Below, piece after piece: positions 51,201 to 61,402 of a stretch of DNA of 64,000 nt. The position numbers were made by a program, and so were the translations under genes. Position 1 is the stretch's first letter; the number at the start of each line of letters is the position of its first letter. This DNA comes from Lunularia cruciata. Lineage: Eukaryota > Streptophyta > Marchantiopsida > Lunulariales > Lunulariaceae. The notes under the pieces were generated by a model. That model had not been told where the DNA came from. It worked only from the letters and a program-made list of their open reading frames with translations, and made no database searches. The stretch spans positions 61,543,493-61,607,492 of the forward strand of contig OX419759.1 of NCBI GenBank assembly GCA_948567375.1. The letters run 5' to 3'.

Positions 51201-52600
51201 ACAGCGCGGAAGTCAAGTACCCTGGACACCGGGGATAATTCCCCTTCAATTTTGCCTCTCTGATTTGCTTGCTTACCTGGGCCAATTCACTGCGGACCAT
51301 TCTTTGGTGTAAACTACTCCGCCCCACCTTATCCCACTGACTTTTAACCGCAGCCCGCAGTTCCGAGAGTCGTAGCGAGAAAGTCACCTTTGCACGATAC
51401 AAAAGCTAATTCGTTAATACCCGTTTCCCACGACAAAGTTGTAAGTGTGGAAATCCCTGTAAAGGAATGGAATGACGGGAAGAAATGCATATCGAATTTC
51501 TACCATTACATTTCTCCCCTAAGAGTTCCCTTCGGCCAATAGGGGAAACTAAACGGTAGACTTCCCAGCCCCGGCCGTCTACAATGATCTGGATCCAGAA
51601 GTCTTTTCCCGGTAGCTTTGGTTCTCTGTTCTGCTTTATCTCAGCCAAGTCCTGCGGTGATCTAAGGTGGAGGCGATTATTCTCCGGTCCACCCGCCGGT
51701 TTTGCTAAGGGTGGCGCTACCGTTTAATATTCAGAGTTGCCGACAAGGTGAATGGTAAACTTCCCCGGTTCTTAGAAAACATTGGAGAGGACAGACCTTA
51801 AGAGCGGAAATGATAGCGTGATGATGGAAGCGGAAAAATCATACACGTGTGGGTAGAATGCTGTGAACATGAGTTAGAGATAGCAGCGTCAGAGATAGAC
51901 CGTACATGATGACATGGCGGGCTATGACGGGCGCAAAGGTACTGCGGCAGGGGGCCTCGAATCGCGCGTATCTGCACTTCACTGTGACGTGTGAAGCTGA
52001 CATTGGGCGTCGCCCTGCGGGCTGTCTCTTCTTCCCCGTATTCAAGTCACTCACTATCTCCATTCCCAAGTAAGGCCGATGCAGAAATGCCGCCAATCTG
52101 GCTGTCAGATCACCGAACCGCACTAGAGCAATCCCCCTCAAGCTTGATGACCTAACTCTACCAGCGGTTAGTGAAGTAATCCCCGCGTCTGCAAAACCTG
52201 TCCCGTCGGGTGAGCTGGACACCTGACTAGAACTTGAACCGGTCTGCGCCGACGATCGCAGTTCCTTCCTTTCTTTCTTCGTTCATTGCCTCGCCCCCGA
52301 CACGATCCTTCTTCTTTCCTTCCTTTCTTTTCCCCTCCATCACATTGAAGAAGAGTTTTGATCTGAGGTTGGATTGGAGGTATTTTTTGTTTGTTTGTTT
52401 GGGAGCAGCAGATTAGCCCACAGCAGGATCGGAATATCCATCGATTGAGGCGGGGATTGAGTGTCGTCGTGTGATGATAGACAGAACTGAGATGACCTGA
52501 CCTGACCTGACCTGAGGGGGGAAACTGTTCTGTTGTGTTGGGAGACTGAGGACAGAAGAAGTGAGGGAGTGATTTTATGTTTGTCTTCGAGTGATTGAGT
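51200..52600. other. Upstream region of the HPt gene, no coding gene recognised
   Basis: This is GC-balanced and CpG-containing sequence. Four tandem CCTGA units lie at 52496-52515. Long minus-strand frames starting here are low-complexity shadows of purine-rich sequence. The region probably contains the HPt promoter, but no core element can be assigned securely. Confidence 0.4.
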
Positions 52601-53433
52601 GAGGTGAGGAGTGTGCATTGTTTGAATTGGGTGAGGTCAGGGCTAGGGAGAGTCAGACAAAGAGAGCAGAAGGGGCAAGGCAACCCCAGGTCAGGCTTGA
52701 TGCGTGAAGAGACGAGTAAGGGTGGTGAAATGGGCACGGTAGATCTCGTGTGATTAGGAGTGAAGGAATCAGAACAAGAGAGAGAGAGAGGGGAAGAGGC
52801 TCTAGGAAAGCGAGGCTTAACAGAGGAGGAAAGCAAGAGCTTAACAAGCAGGGACAGAGATAGTAAAAGCAAAATCAAGCACAGCGGAGCACAGCACAGC
52901 GCAGGGTAGGGATCTGGAGGAGCTATCTCATCTCCGCAGTAGGTTTCGGTAGCGAGAGGGGAGGGGCGTTGCAGACTTGTCTGCCTGGGCCTGCTGCTGC
53001 TGCTGGCTGTGCGGAGCGCGGAGCGGGGCGAGGGAGGAAGAGGAAAGGAAAGCAGGCGGGGAGGGGCGGGAGAGTAAGCGCGAGAGGGGAAGAAGAAGGC
53101 ATGAGGCAGGGGGCGACGAGTGAATGAAGGCTTCGAGTAGAAGTTGAGGTTTGCAGAAAGACTGGTTGGGAAGGGCAGAACGCGACGGTGCGTGCTGCAA
53201 AAGAGAAGGAGGAGAGGATTTGTTTGTCTGCGAGGTAGGGAGTTGGAAGGGAGGGTTCGGATCTGCAGAGGAAGTAGTGCAGGGACAGAGGACAAAGGGG
53301 GGGAGGTTGAAGTGAAGGGGAGGGAGGAAGTGACCTAGAGAGAGAAAGAGTGGAGGTGAGAGAAGCGGAGGTCGGGGAGGGGCGAGGAGGGAGGAGAAGA
53401 AGAGGGGAGGGAGAGAACAGTTGCGGGAATTCC
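52600..53433 (+). promoter_or_regulatory. Purine-rich (GA) leader of the HPt gene
   Basis: Long runs of gagaga/ggagg on the plus strand fill the sequence up to the first in-frame ATG. Plant 5' UTRs and GAGA-type promoter segments are often like this. An in-frame stop at 53308-53310 separates it from the coding frame. The transcription start cannot be seen. Upstream ATGs such as the one at about 52699 would open short uORFs if transcribed. Confidence 0.5.
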
Positions 53434-55541
53434 ATGCCGGCGTCGCCTGCTTCCTCGCACCTCCCGGAGGGGCAGAGAGGAGGGGGAGGAGGTTCTGTAA
53501 CATCTTTGCCAGCATCGGTGAGTAGTAGCGTGACATCGGTGAGTGGTGTCGTAGACAGAGATAGAGGAACTCTTCGAGGTGGTAGTGCCGATGACCTAAC
53601 GAATAGACCCTATAGTATCTCTACGGCGGATTCGGTCTCATCAGCAGCACCATGGGACGTTGGCCGTAGTAGTAGTGTTCCTTACGGAGCAGGTGGCACA
53701 ACCTGTAGTGGTGGCTTGATAAGAGAGCAGGAGGGTATTGGAGGTTCCTCGCGCGGCTCCCCGGTGATGGATGTTACCAGGTTGCAGCAGCAGCTCATCG
53801 AGTTCACCGATAGCTTGTTTGCGGAGGTTCGTTCCCTCACTCTTCAGAAGTGGTGAATTTGAAATTGCGTAATCATGAATGGAGTGAAGAATCGTCGCAC
53901 ATGGATTTATTTATTAGTGTGTGGGGTGGGGATTCGTCTATCCACTTTCCGCGTGTATATGGGTTTTCAGATCATCGTGTTGCGCGCAGTGCATCGTCTG
54001 ATTAGTGACTGTCCCACACTTACGTCTGCCATTCGTTAAGAATGTGATGGGAGTTTTGGTCGATCGGGAGTATTGAACTCGTTTGATTGTTCTAGCTGGT
54101 GGCTGCAATACGACAAATTTCCTGTAGAAAAGAATTTTTAGGTGCAGATTCTTCTCGAAACTGAAGAGTTAGTATCCAGCAAAGTTTCAGGAAAAAATTG
54201 AGAATATTTTTCGGCCACGAAATTGTTAGTAGTAACCTCGAATCCTTGAATGGTGCAGTACGACAGCACAGTCTGTAGTTAGAATGCTTCATCTAACTAG
54301 ATGTTCAAGGTTTAACAAAAATTGTTCATGCGTATCTCATCCTCTCCGGCCGACTTACTTAATCGGATCAGCCCCGAGATGTCAAAACCACTATGTTTCT
54401 GTGCCCAATCTCCTTTTCGGACACGTACTACTCTTCTTACACGTCATTTGGCACTTGCAGGGGTTGCTAGACGACCAGTTCACTCAGCTTCAGCTACTAC
54501 AGGATGCCAATAATCCTGACTTCGTGTCGGAGGTTGTTTCTCTCTTTTTCGAGGATTCGGAAAAGCTGCTGGAGCAATTGACGGAGTCGCTGTACGAACC
54601 CTCATTTCATGCCAATCCCTGCTGTATTAAGTGTGAAAAGCTTTCACTACATGTATTGACTTGGCCGGCTTTCTAACCTGAGCCACCCGAGGCGATTGAG
54701 TTATTCCGGATGTGATCTTGTTCGATCGCGAGGAGAATATCGAAGTCGACGTCCTTGTACGGCATTAGATGGTCTGTTGTTACTAGTGATTGTCCCTGGT
54801 ACTGAGATGACTCGTGACGTTTCTGTACAGTGAGACGGAACCTGTAGACTACAAGAAGGTCGATGCGCATGTTCATCAATTCAAGGGTAGCAGCTCCAGG
54901 TACCTCTCACTAATCTATCATGATTTTGTTCTTCCTCACCGCATTTTATTTTCGATTTGCGTGCGTGGAACCCTCGTCTTTCGGTAGGTGTGAATTTTGT
55001 CTTTGTATTGCAACCCCACTAACTCTATCCCCCTCTGTGTTGTAGTATTGGTGCCCAGAGAGTTAAAACTGCCTGCATCACCTTCCGGACATGCTGTGAG
55101 GAAGAGAACAGAGAAGGGTAAGGGTTCTGGCCTCAGCGTACCTCGTTCGCCTGGTACTCCGAGGCTTGGATGTTCTGGTCGACGTGTATTATATATCAAA
55201 GTGCACAGTTGTCGATTGAATGGTATTGAATGGATACTTGCCTCTATATCTTAGTGGTCCAGATATTTACCCTACGGGACGTTTTTTTTACGTCGTGCAT
55301 CATGCAGGTGCCGGCAGGCCCTGGTGCAGGTGAAGAGCGAATTTTACCTCGTGAAAACCAAGCTGGATCTCATGCTCCAGGTTAAGATCATGCCGCAGTC
55401 CCTTTCTTTTCGAAAAGTCATTCCATTTGTGTATTTGTGCTGGTATCGCTGATTAAATCGAAGATTTTAATGTATATTTGCGGTCTGCAGATGGAGCAAC
55501 AAATCTTGTCCGCGGGCGGTACCCTCCCCTTTATGGAGTGA
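53434..55541 (+). CDS. Histidine-containing phosphotransfer protein (AHP-type), six exons
   Basis: The product is a phosphorelay carrier: its histidine takes phosphate from a hybrid histidine kinase receiver and passes it to response regulators, as in cytokinin signalling (family knowledge). The exons are 53434-53826, 54461-54591, 54831-54899, 55046-55117, 55308-55380 and 55491-55541. All introns are GT-AG and all phases join. The product is 262 aa from the first in-frame ATG, or 151 aa from the internal ATG at 53767. The shorter length and its start ([13 protein letters not shown]) fit the usual AHP size, and its context (gtgATGg) is better than that of 53434 (tccATGc). The core has [31 protein letters not shown] and the phospho-site [13 protein letters not shown], with His79 (short form) at 54874-54876. 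It therefore looks active, unlike pseudo-HPts that have Asn. The 111-residue Ser/Gly-rich N-terminal extension is unusual. The six-exon structure agrees with other plant AHP genes. Confidence 0.95.
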
Positions 55542-55632
55542 TCAGTAGGGAATTTTAATTTCAAAAAGTTGTACAGTCTCTCCTTGAGGGTCAGAGGTGT
55601 AGACCTGCAGTGTGCAGAAAGATAGTTTGACC

Positions 55633-55638
55633 AATAAA
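55633..55638 (+). terminator. Candidate polyadenylation signal of the HPt gene
   Basis: An aataaa hexamer lies about 90 bp after the stop codon on the coding strand. Plant poly(A) signals are loose, so the real 3' end may be further downstream. Confidence 0.4.
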
Positions 55639-55699
55639 GGTCAAGAATGCTCCAAGTGTGCAGGAGAAGAAAGCCGCTCCAAAACCCGAGTCACACACT

Positions 55700-57950
55700 T
55701 GTTGTGTCTAGTAATTTTTTCGGAGGACAATTGCTTGTATTTATCCGGTGTACGTACGTTTTTTTGCAACTGAGGCACTCGTTGTGTCTGAGTTTGTTTC
55801 GAAAGAGAACGTATAGTGCCTTATATGGAGTTCCGTTGTTCACCGTTACCGGATTCATGTACTCAAGTTTTCTTGATATTTATCGGAACACAACTGATGC
55901 TTCCCGGTTTGGAGCCCATGCCTTCGCCAGCACTGTTTCTCCAGGGAGGGTCATCTAATCTCGTTTCTGTGGCCAGTAAGACAACTGGTCGGTAGAACAG
56001 ATTTGATGTTCATGTAATCATGGACTTCGCACTTGAGCACATATTTCACCTATGCAGACGATTTTTGTACTTGAAAGTGTCGAGAGTAAAGATGCAATGA
56101 GTTACTGGTGTATTAATTACTCCTTTATCAGGGCTTGATTGTTGCTGAGCTTCTTTTATTTCTCATCTTGCAGACGTTGTTTCGGGAGGCCATTGTAAGG
56201 CACCGAATTGTTTCGCTTTGCCTTGTGATTTTATTTTGCCAGTATCTTCTGCAGTGCATGTGTACCCAAAGCTGTTTTTGTCGCTTCCAAAGGGCCGGTG
56301 AAAGGAGCTTTCCACCAGTGTTCTTTGGCAATGTTGGTTCTCTAAGTCGTTTGTTCAATCGGACCACAAACAGTTCTGATTAAGTACAGCTTATGGGTCA
56401 TACCCAGTCGACTCCATCAGAAGAAAGCTGTAAAACAAGTAATTAGTATCAATGATCTTTGTAATTTAAATTCGCATCTACGATTATCACGCGTCCTACT
56501 CCTGGTCGTAAAACTTGGATTGTAGCATGATCCACACGTCGAGCGTGGAATTAAGGTCATGTCGGTATCTGCACGAGATTTCTATGAGACTAATCGATAA
56601 CACAAGCTCATGGATTCTTCATTATCTGGACCGACTGTGAACCAGGTTCACAGAAAATAGGAGTCTGTTATTCAGGCAACCCTAGAAGCTGCCATAACAT
56701 CCACAAGCACTCTTGTATCTATGCACAACAAAGAGACAAGGGAGTTCCTGCTGACGAGGGAGCATGTGTAAGATTCACTTTCTTTCCTCTGCCTGGTCAA
56801 AAATTCCGAAAAATTGGTCAAACCGACACTCGTCTTACGCGTGTACTCGATTGATGAGAGTACCTTGCCCCACATCTCCCCCTAAAACCGTCCAGATCTT
56901 TAGATTTCTTTGAGATACTCCAAGATCACGTGCATGCAGTTCAAGTATTCCTGGCAACGAGACATTGGTTATGTCCTTATAGCCACAACATGGTGTACTG
57001 TAGATTCGTCGAACTCACGGATAGAGTGGCCCTTTCTTGATGTAGATATCGTAACGCTTCGAGGATCGAACTCATGGATTAGATGTGATCTGGGTCCAAC
57101 GACAGTTCAGCTCTCTCTTCTGTAGTTGCATGCTGTGTTGGCGATGGATCGAAGAGGGAGTTGGAGGGAGTCTTCAGACCGTATCTGATATTGTACAGAA
57201 ATTTGTGCCTCTTTTCCTCTCTCTCTGACCAGGATCCGAACAACCCAATAATTAATGCTTTTGTGTGACTTTCATGTTGCACCGAGGTTCTGCTGACGAG
57301 TCGGCCACTCTCGCCATTTTGTACGACTCTGTACTGAGGAGACGTTCACGTGCGTCGGGAACCTGACGAAGGCTCTGCTCGGAGTTTACTATTATACAGT
57401 ACTCTGCACTGAGGATAGACCTTGGTTCCTGTGAAGCAAGAGTCCAGCCCCATAATAACTAATTAGTGTTAAACTAACTCTATCATCTTTGTAACCATAA
57501 GTGCAGTGGTAAGGGTTAGATCGATATGAATGAAGGCTTTTAAAGTAATAAAAATTGTTTGGAATTGATCTTTCCAACATATGACTACCAAATGAAATCC
57601 CGGATTATCACTATAAGTATAATGATAGTCCTTCATGGTCTAAAATGAAACTCCGAAACGAATGAGTAGTATGTAAGAATGGGATGTTAGACATCATAAC
57701 TAAAGTCCAGGTTTTTATTATGTAAAAGAGAGTAGCAATATTTTATTGATAATCTTTTCACCAGATGATAATTTGAAGAAAGAAGTCGAGCGAATAAAGC
57801 GATTCAGTTTACGTGCCACTACAATATAGATCCCGAGTGAAGAAAATAGGACATCTAACAAGATGATCATTCTGTTGGTCTATTAAATGAATGGCTTTTC
57901 ACGGCTAAGCCCTTTGAGGTTGACATATTTGGTAATTTTAATTTTCTAAA
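55700..57950. other. Intergenic DNA, nothing recognised
   Basis: GC-balanced and then more AT-rich sequence without a supported gene. The short open frames on both strands have no recognised domain. Part may be HPt 3' UTR. Confidence 0.4.
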
Positions 57951-57960
57951 GTAATTCATT

Positions 57961-58257
57961 TTATTTTGTCATATTTTTCATGCTCATACTTTGACTTTCT
58001 TTTCTACATAAAAGCCTTCTCGTAATTGTGTAGTTTCTAGTATTTTCTACATAAAATCTCTGGTCAAGTTTCCATGCTAACTTTTGACAAATAATACTCT
58101 CTTTATGATATAATAAAACCGCCATCGTGTTGAATAGTATTAGCCCATTGACTGTAGAATCATAACCACCTCTAAAGACCTCTCGACCATTAACCTTATG
58201 TACTTCTATACTTCCTCCATATACTTTGTCCTTCAGAGCCCCTCCCAAATTATTCAA
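57961..58257 (-). CDS. Unrecognised 98-codon ORF
   Basis: The minus-strand frame begins MNNLGGALKDKVYGGS and includes VNGREVFRGGYDSTVNG and ICQKLAWKLDQRFY. The composition is protein-like. It could be a gag-like fragment of a Ty1/copia element or an exon of an unknown gene, but I cannot assign it. The frame extends upstream of its ATG without an obvious start context. It may be a relic. Confidence 0.25.
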   Translation of the reverse strand: MNNLGGALKDKVYGGSIEVHKVNGREVFRGGYDSTVNGLILFNTMAVLLYHKESIICQKLAWKLDQRFYVENTRNYTITRRLLCRKESQSMSMKNMTK

Positions 58258-59152
58258 GGCATCTATCCTGCAACAGCGCTAACCGTTGCATACTCTACCT
58301 AAAAATGGCAAGAGAACATGAAGAACAAATGCGGCCACGCGGCTACAAATATTTGTAAGATTATCTTTGACTCCTAACGAGAGCCATGATATCAAGACCA
58401 ACTCTTCTGTGCTTTCTTTGTCGTCTAAGTATAGATTGATTAAGAAGAAGTTCCAAAAGACAGTTTCTAGGGTTGTAAAACTGTGGCAGATCAGAGAGGA
58501 GCCATTCGGACCCAATGGATTGGGTCCAGAACTCAAACCACCACCAGTTTTCCTATAACCCAAGGACTATTTACTTTTTCTATTTCGTATCTACTGGAGT
58601 GGTTCAATACACAGCCAATTCTCCTATATTTGAGGATCTGTAGTATCTTCTCCAAGTTCAACGAACTTCAATCGTCCACGATCTGCTAGCGTTCTATATT
58701 GCATCATCATTTGCAGTTGCATGCTTGCTTGACTAGATCAGAAGATTCATGGGTAAATCGCACATGGTCTACTCTTGCACAAATTTTATCACGTAATTTT
58801 ACGTAAGCCAAATCGGCGAAACCTGGATAAATTTGACAGAGTAGTGGGGTTTTTGCTGGATGATTATGGGCACAGGAGTAGACTTAGTAACAAATTTCAT
58901 GGGTAGTCGTATGGTCAGACAGTAATAATTAATAATTGGACCATGAATTCGTTTATGGGTAATTCGAGGAACCTTGGATGTGGGTACGGAAATTTTCTTT
59001 TCCACTTTTTTGCCCATGGGAAGACATCCCATAAAAATTGGCTGCTCGCCTCTCGAAGTCATCCATAAATTCTTTTCTCGGAGTTCAAAAGTTTACAATG
59101 GGATCTATTATTGATATTGATATTGATATTTCCCCTGGTCCATGCGTTTGAA

Positions 59153-59315
59153 GGCATCCTTGAGTTCATAGCCTCCATAACGAAAATGCAACGGCAAAAC
59201 CGCAAAGTCTTCTGGCCTCCATAACGAAAATGCAACGGGCAAAACCGCAAGGCCAGAAGACTTTGCGGTTTTGCCGTTGCATTTTCCTTATGGAGGCTAT
59301 GAACTCAAGGATGCC
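59153..59315. repeat. 65-bp-arm inverted repeat (fold-back)
   Basis: The left arm 59153-59217 and right arm 59251-59315 are reverse complements at 64 of 65 positions. The single mismatch lies in the cgttatgg/ccttatgg block. The 33-bp spacer (59218-59250) is itself a near copy of the middle of the left arm (tccataacgaaaatgcaac). RNA from either strand would form a long hairpin. It may be a fold-back transposon, a recent inverted duplication or a small-RNA precursor. Confidence 0.95.
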
Positions 59316-59319
59316 TCCA

Positions 59320-61400
59320 AGGAGGAGGAGGGCATTTTGCACTGTGTTTGTGTTTCACGCACCTGAACAAAGTGAACAGCACATACTATTTCGAACTGTT
59401 TGTTCACTTGTGATACAACCTTGATAACCGTGGCTTTGCCTCAATCTTGCATGTTCAGAACTGAACTAGTTTAGAAACATCAGGAAGTTTCATCTAAAAG
59501 CTTTGATTTACTCCATGGTCCAACCAACTGTCTGGATGGGAAAAGATTTTGGAGGGAGGCAGTGAGTTACTGTAGCTATGCTTCTGTGGGTCGCGGAAAC
59601 CTAAAGTGATTGATACCCTGTTTCTTCTGGAGATTCCTTTGAAGGTGGATGCTGTGGGCCTACTCCTACAGCCTGTCTTCAACAGGACCATTGTACGTTT
59701 CCCTGGTTTTGATTTGGAGGTGAGGTTGCTGAGGTTGCAAAGAGTTTCTGGGTCACTCGCAACACACATTAGATTGCCTTGATATCTCTTGTGAGCTGGT
59801 AGACAAGAGAGTAGTGGTTGATAATTGGTACCTGACTTTCGCCAGTAGATGAGTGACTCCAGGTGTTCTTTCGTCTGTACTGCAGATCATGACAAAGAGA
59901 TTCCGTTTCTTGTCTTTGGGTGGGCAACGTCTAACAAGGTACATTACCTGTGCCAAGTACACATCTCAATAGTTGCTTACAAGAGAATCGATTTATAGAC
60001 GGTGCTGTCTTGTGATCCAATGTTATTGCTGGAGAGGGGCAGAATGAGTTCATTTCTGCAAATCTAAAACCTGTGGCCAACAAGGAGTCGGCTGACATGG
60101 ACTGGAAGCTCCAATCCAACTGATGATCATTGATAAAATCGAAATCGTACTTCACGTGCCCACGTGGAAGCGCCCGTTTGTCAGGCGCCGAAGGATTCAG
60201 CTGCTTTCAGCCTGCAAGTTCTAGTAATGGAATTGTGCTGCATGTGGCTAAATCTCTCATTGTTAGTCAGATGTGTTAGAACAATACCCGTATGCAGGTG
60301 ACCAGCATCCTCGCTGGGCTCGTCAAAGATTCTCTGTTGAATGCCTCCAAAGCTGGTTATCTATTCCTGAAGTGATCTGAAATTGCTTTCGACAGTTTTG
60401 GATGCACATGTCAGGATCAGATCGGAAGTTGATTTACTAGTAAGATGAACTACCTCTGACGATTTGTTATTACTTTTGGTTCTTTTAATTGCGGTTCGCT
60501 TCATGTGGACTTATGACATACAGTAGGACCGTTTACCAACACTTGGAGCTCCGTTGAGATGTCAAGAATGTCATGGGTGCCGTAGTGCGGAACCTCTGAC
60601 AGTCTGGTGTACAGACCACCATCTGAGCATTCTTGCCAACCCGGTACTGATGTGCAGTCTGGTAAACAGTCGATTCGTGTTATGTCCAGATGGTTTTGCA
60701 CACTGTCCTACCACAGCAGTGACAAAGATCTACTGTCGTCTAACTAAGAGTTGGAGAGAAGGAAGATAAAGACGTTTTTCCTGTACTGACTTAGATGGGC
60801 TCACCAGCAAGAGTAATTCGGTAGTCGTCATCGAGCCCTGACAGACGGCTGCTCTTTCATTGCTACTGCTCACGGAGAAAATCAGCTTCCACTATGTTCT
60901 TTAAGTTCTGCGTCATCAAAAGAGGACTGAACCGTTAGACAAAATCTTGAAGTACAAAAAGAAGATGGGTTGTTCAGCGGACATATGCTTTCGGTTGCCA
61001 ATCTTCCACTCACAATTATTTGAGGTGGTCAAGACTTGCCAGGAGAAGATATGCGGAGACTGGACCTGAGAACCACTCACTATTCAACAGAGAAGTAATC
61101 ACCTGTTTCTGTCCCAAAGAGAGGGCAAAGTAAAATATGCGCAACTCAACGTCAAAGTTTCGACTGTTAGCATGTACAACAGCACTTGATGAATTAGTCG
61201 CCATTCTTGACTTTCAGTTTTCCCATGTTCATCAAACACGTGCTCTAAATTTGGATAAAATACGGGCTTTTCTAAGTGGAATGTGCCAAGTGTGCTAGAG
61301 TGTAGGACCATACTCTACTCCCCGTCTCCGGACTTTCTACTTTTGAACTTTGCTTTGCTTACCGTTACAACAGTCCTAGTTCAGAAGTTACGACAGGTGG
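59320..61400. other. Intergenic DNA between the two genes
   Basis: No gene is supported. A plus-strand stretch at about 59600-59770 stays open with a protein-like translation (LEIPLKVDAVGLLLQPVFN), but no start, splice signals or family were found. The right end may contain the 3' UTR of the minus-strand gene. Confidence 0.35.
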
Positions 61401-61402
61401 TC

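Noticed and set aside
52168-53295. 375-codon minus-strand open frame, plus overlapping frames 52923-53435 and 52928-53536
   Set aside because: They are antisense to a purine-rich leader, which makes stop codons rare on the other strand. Translations are Ser/Pro/Leu low complexity in two frames at once, with no domain.
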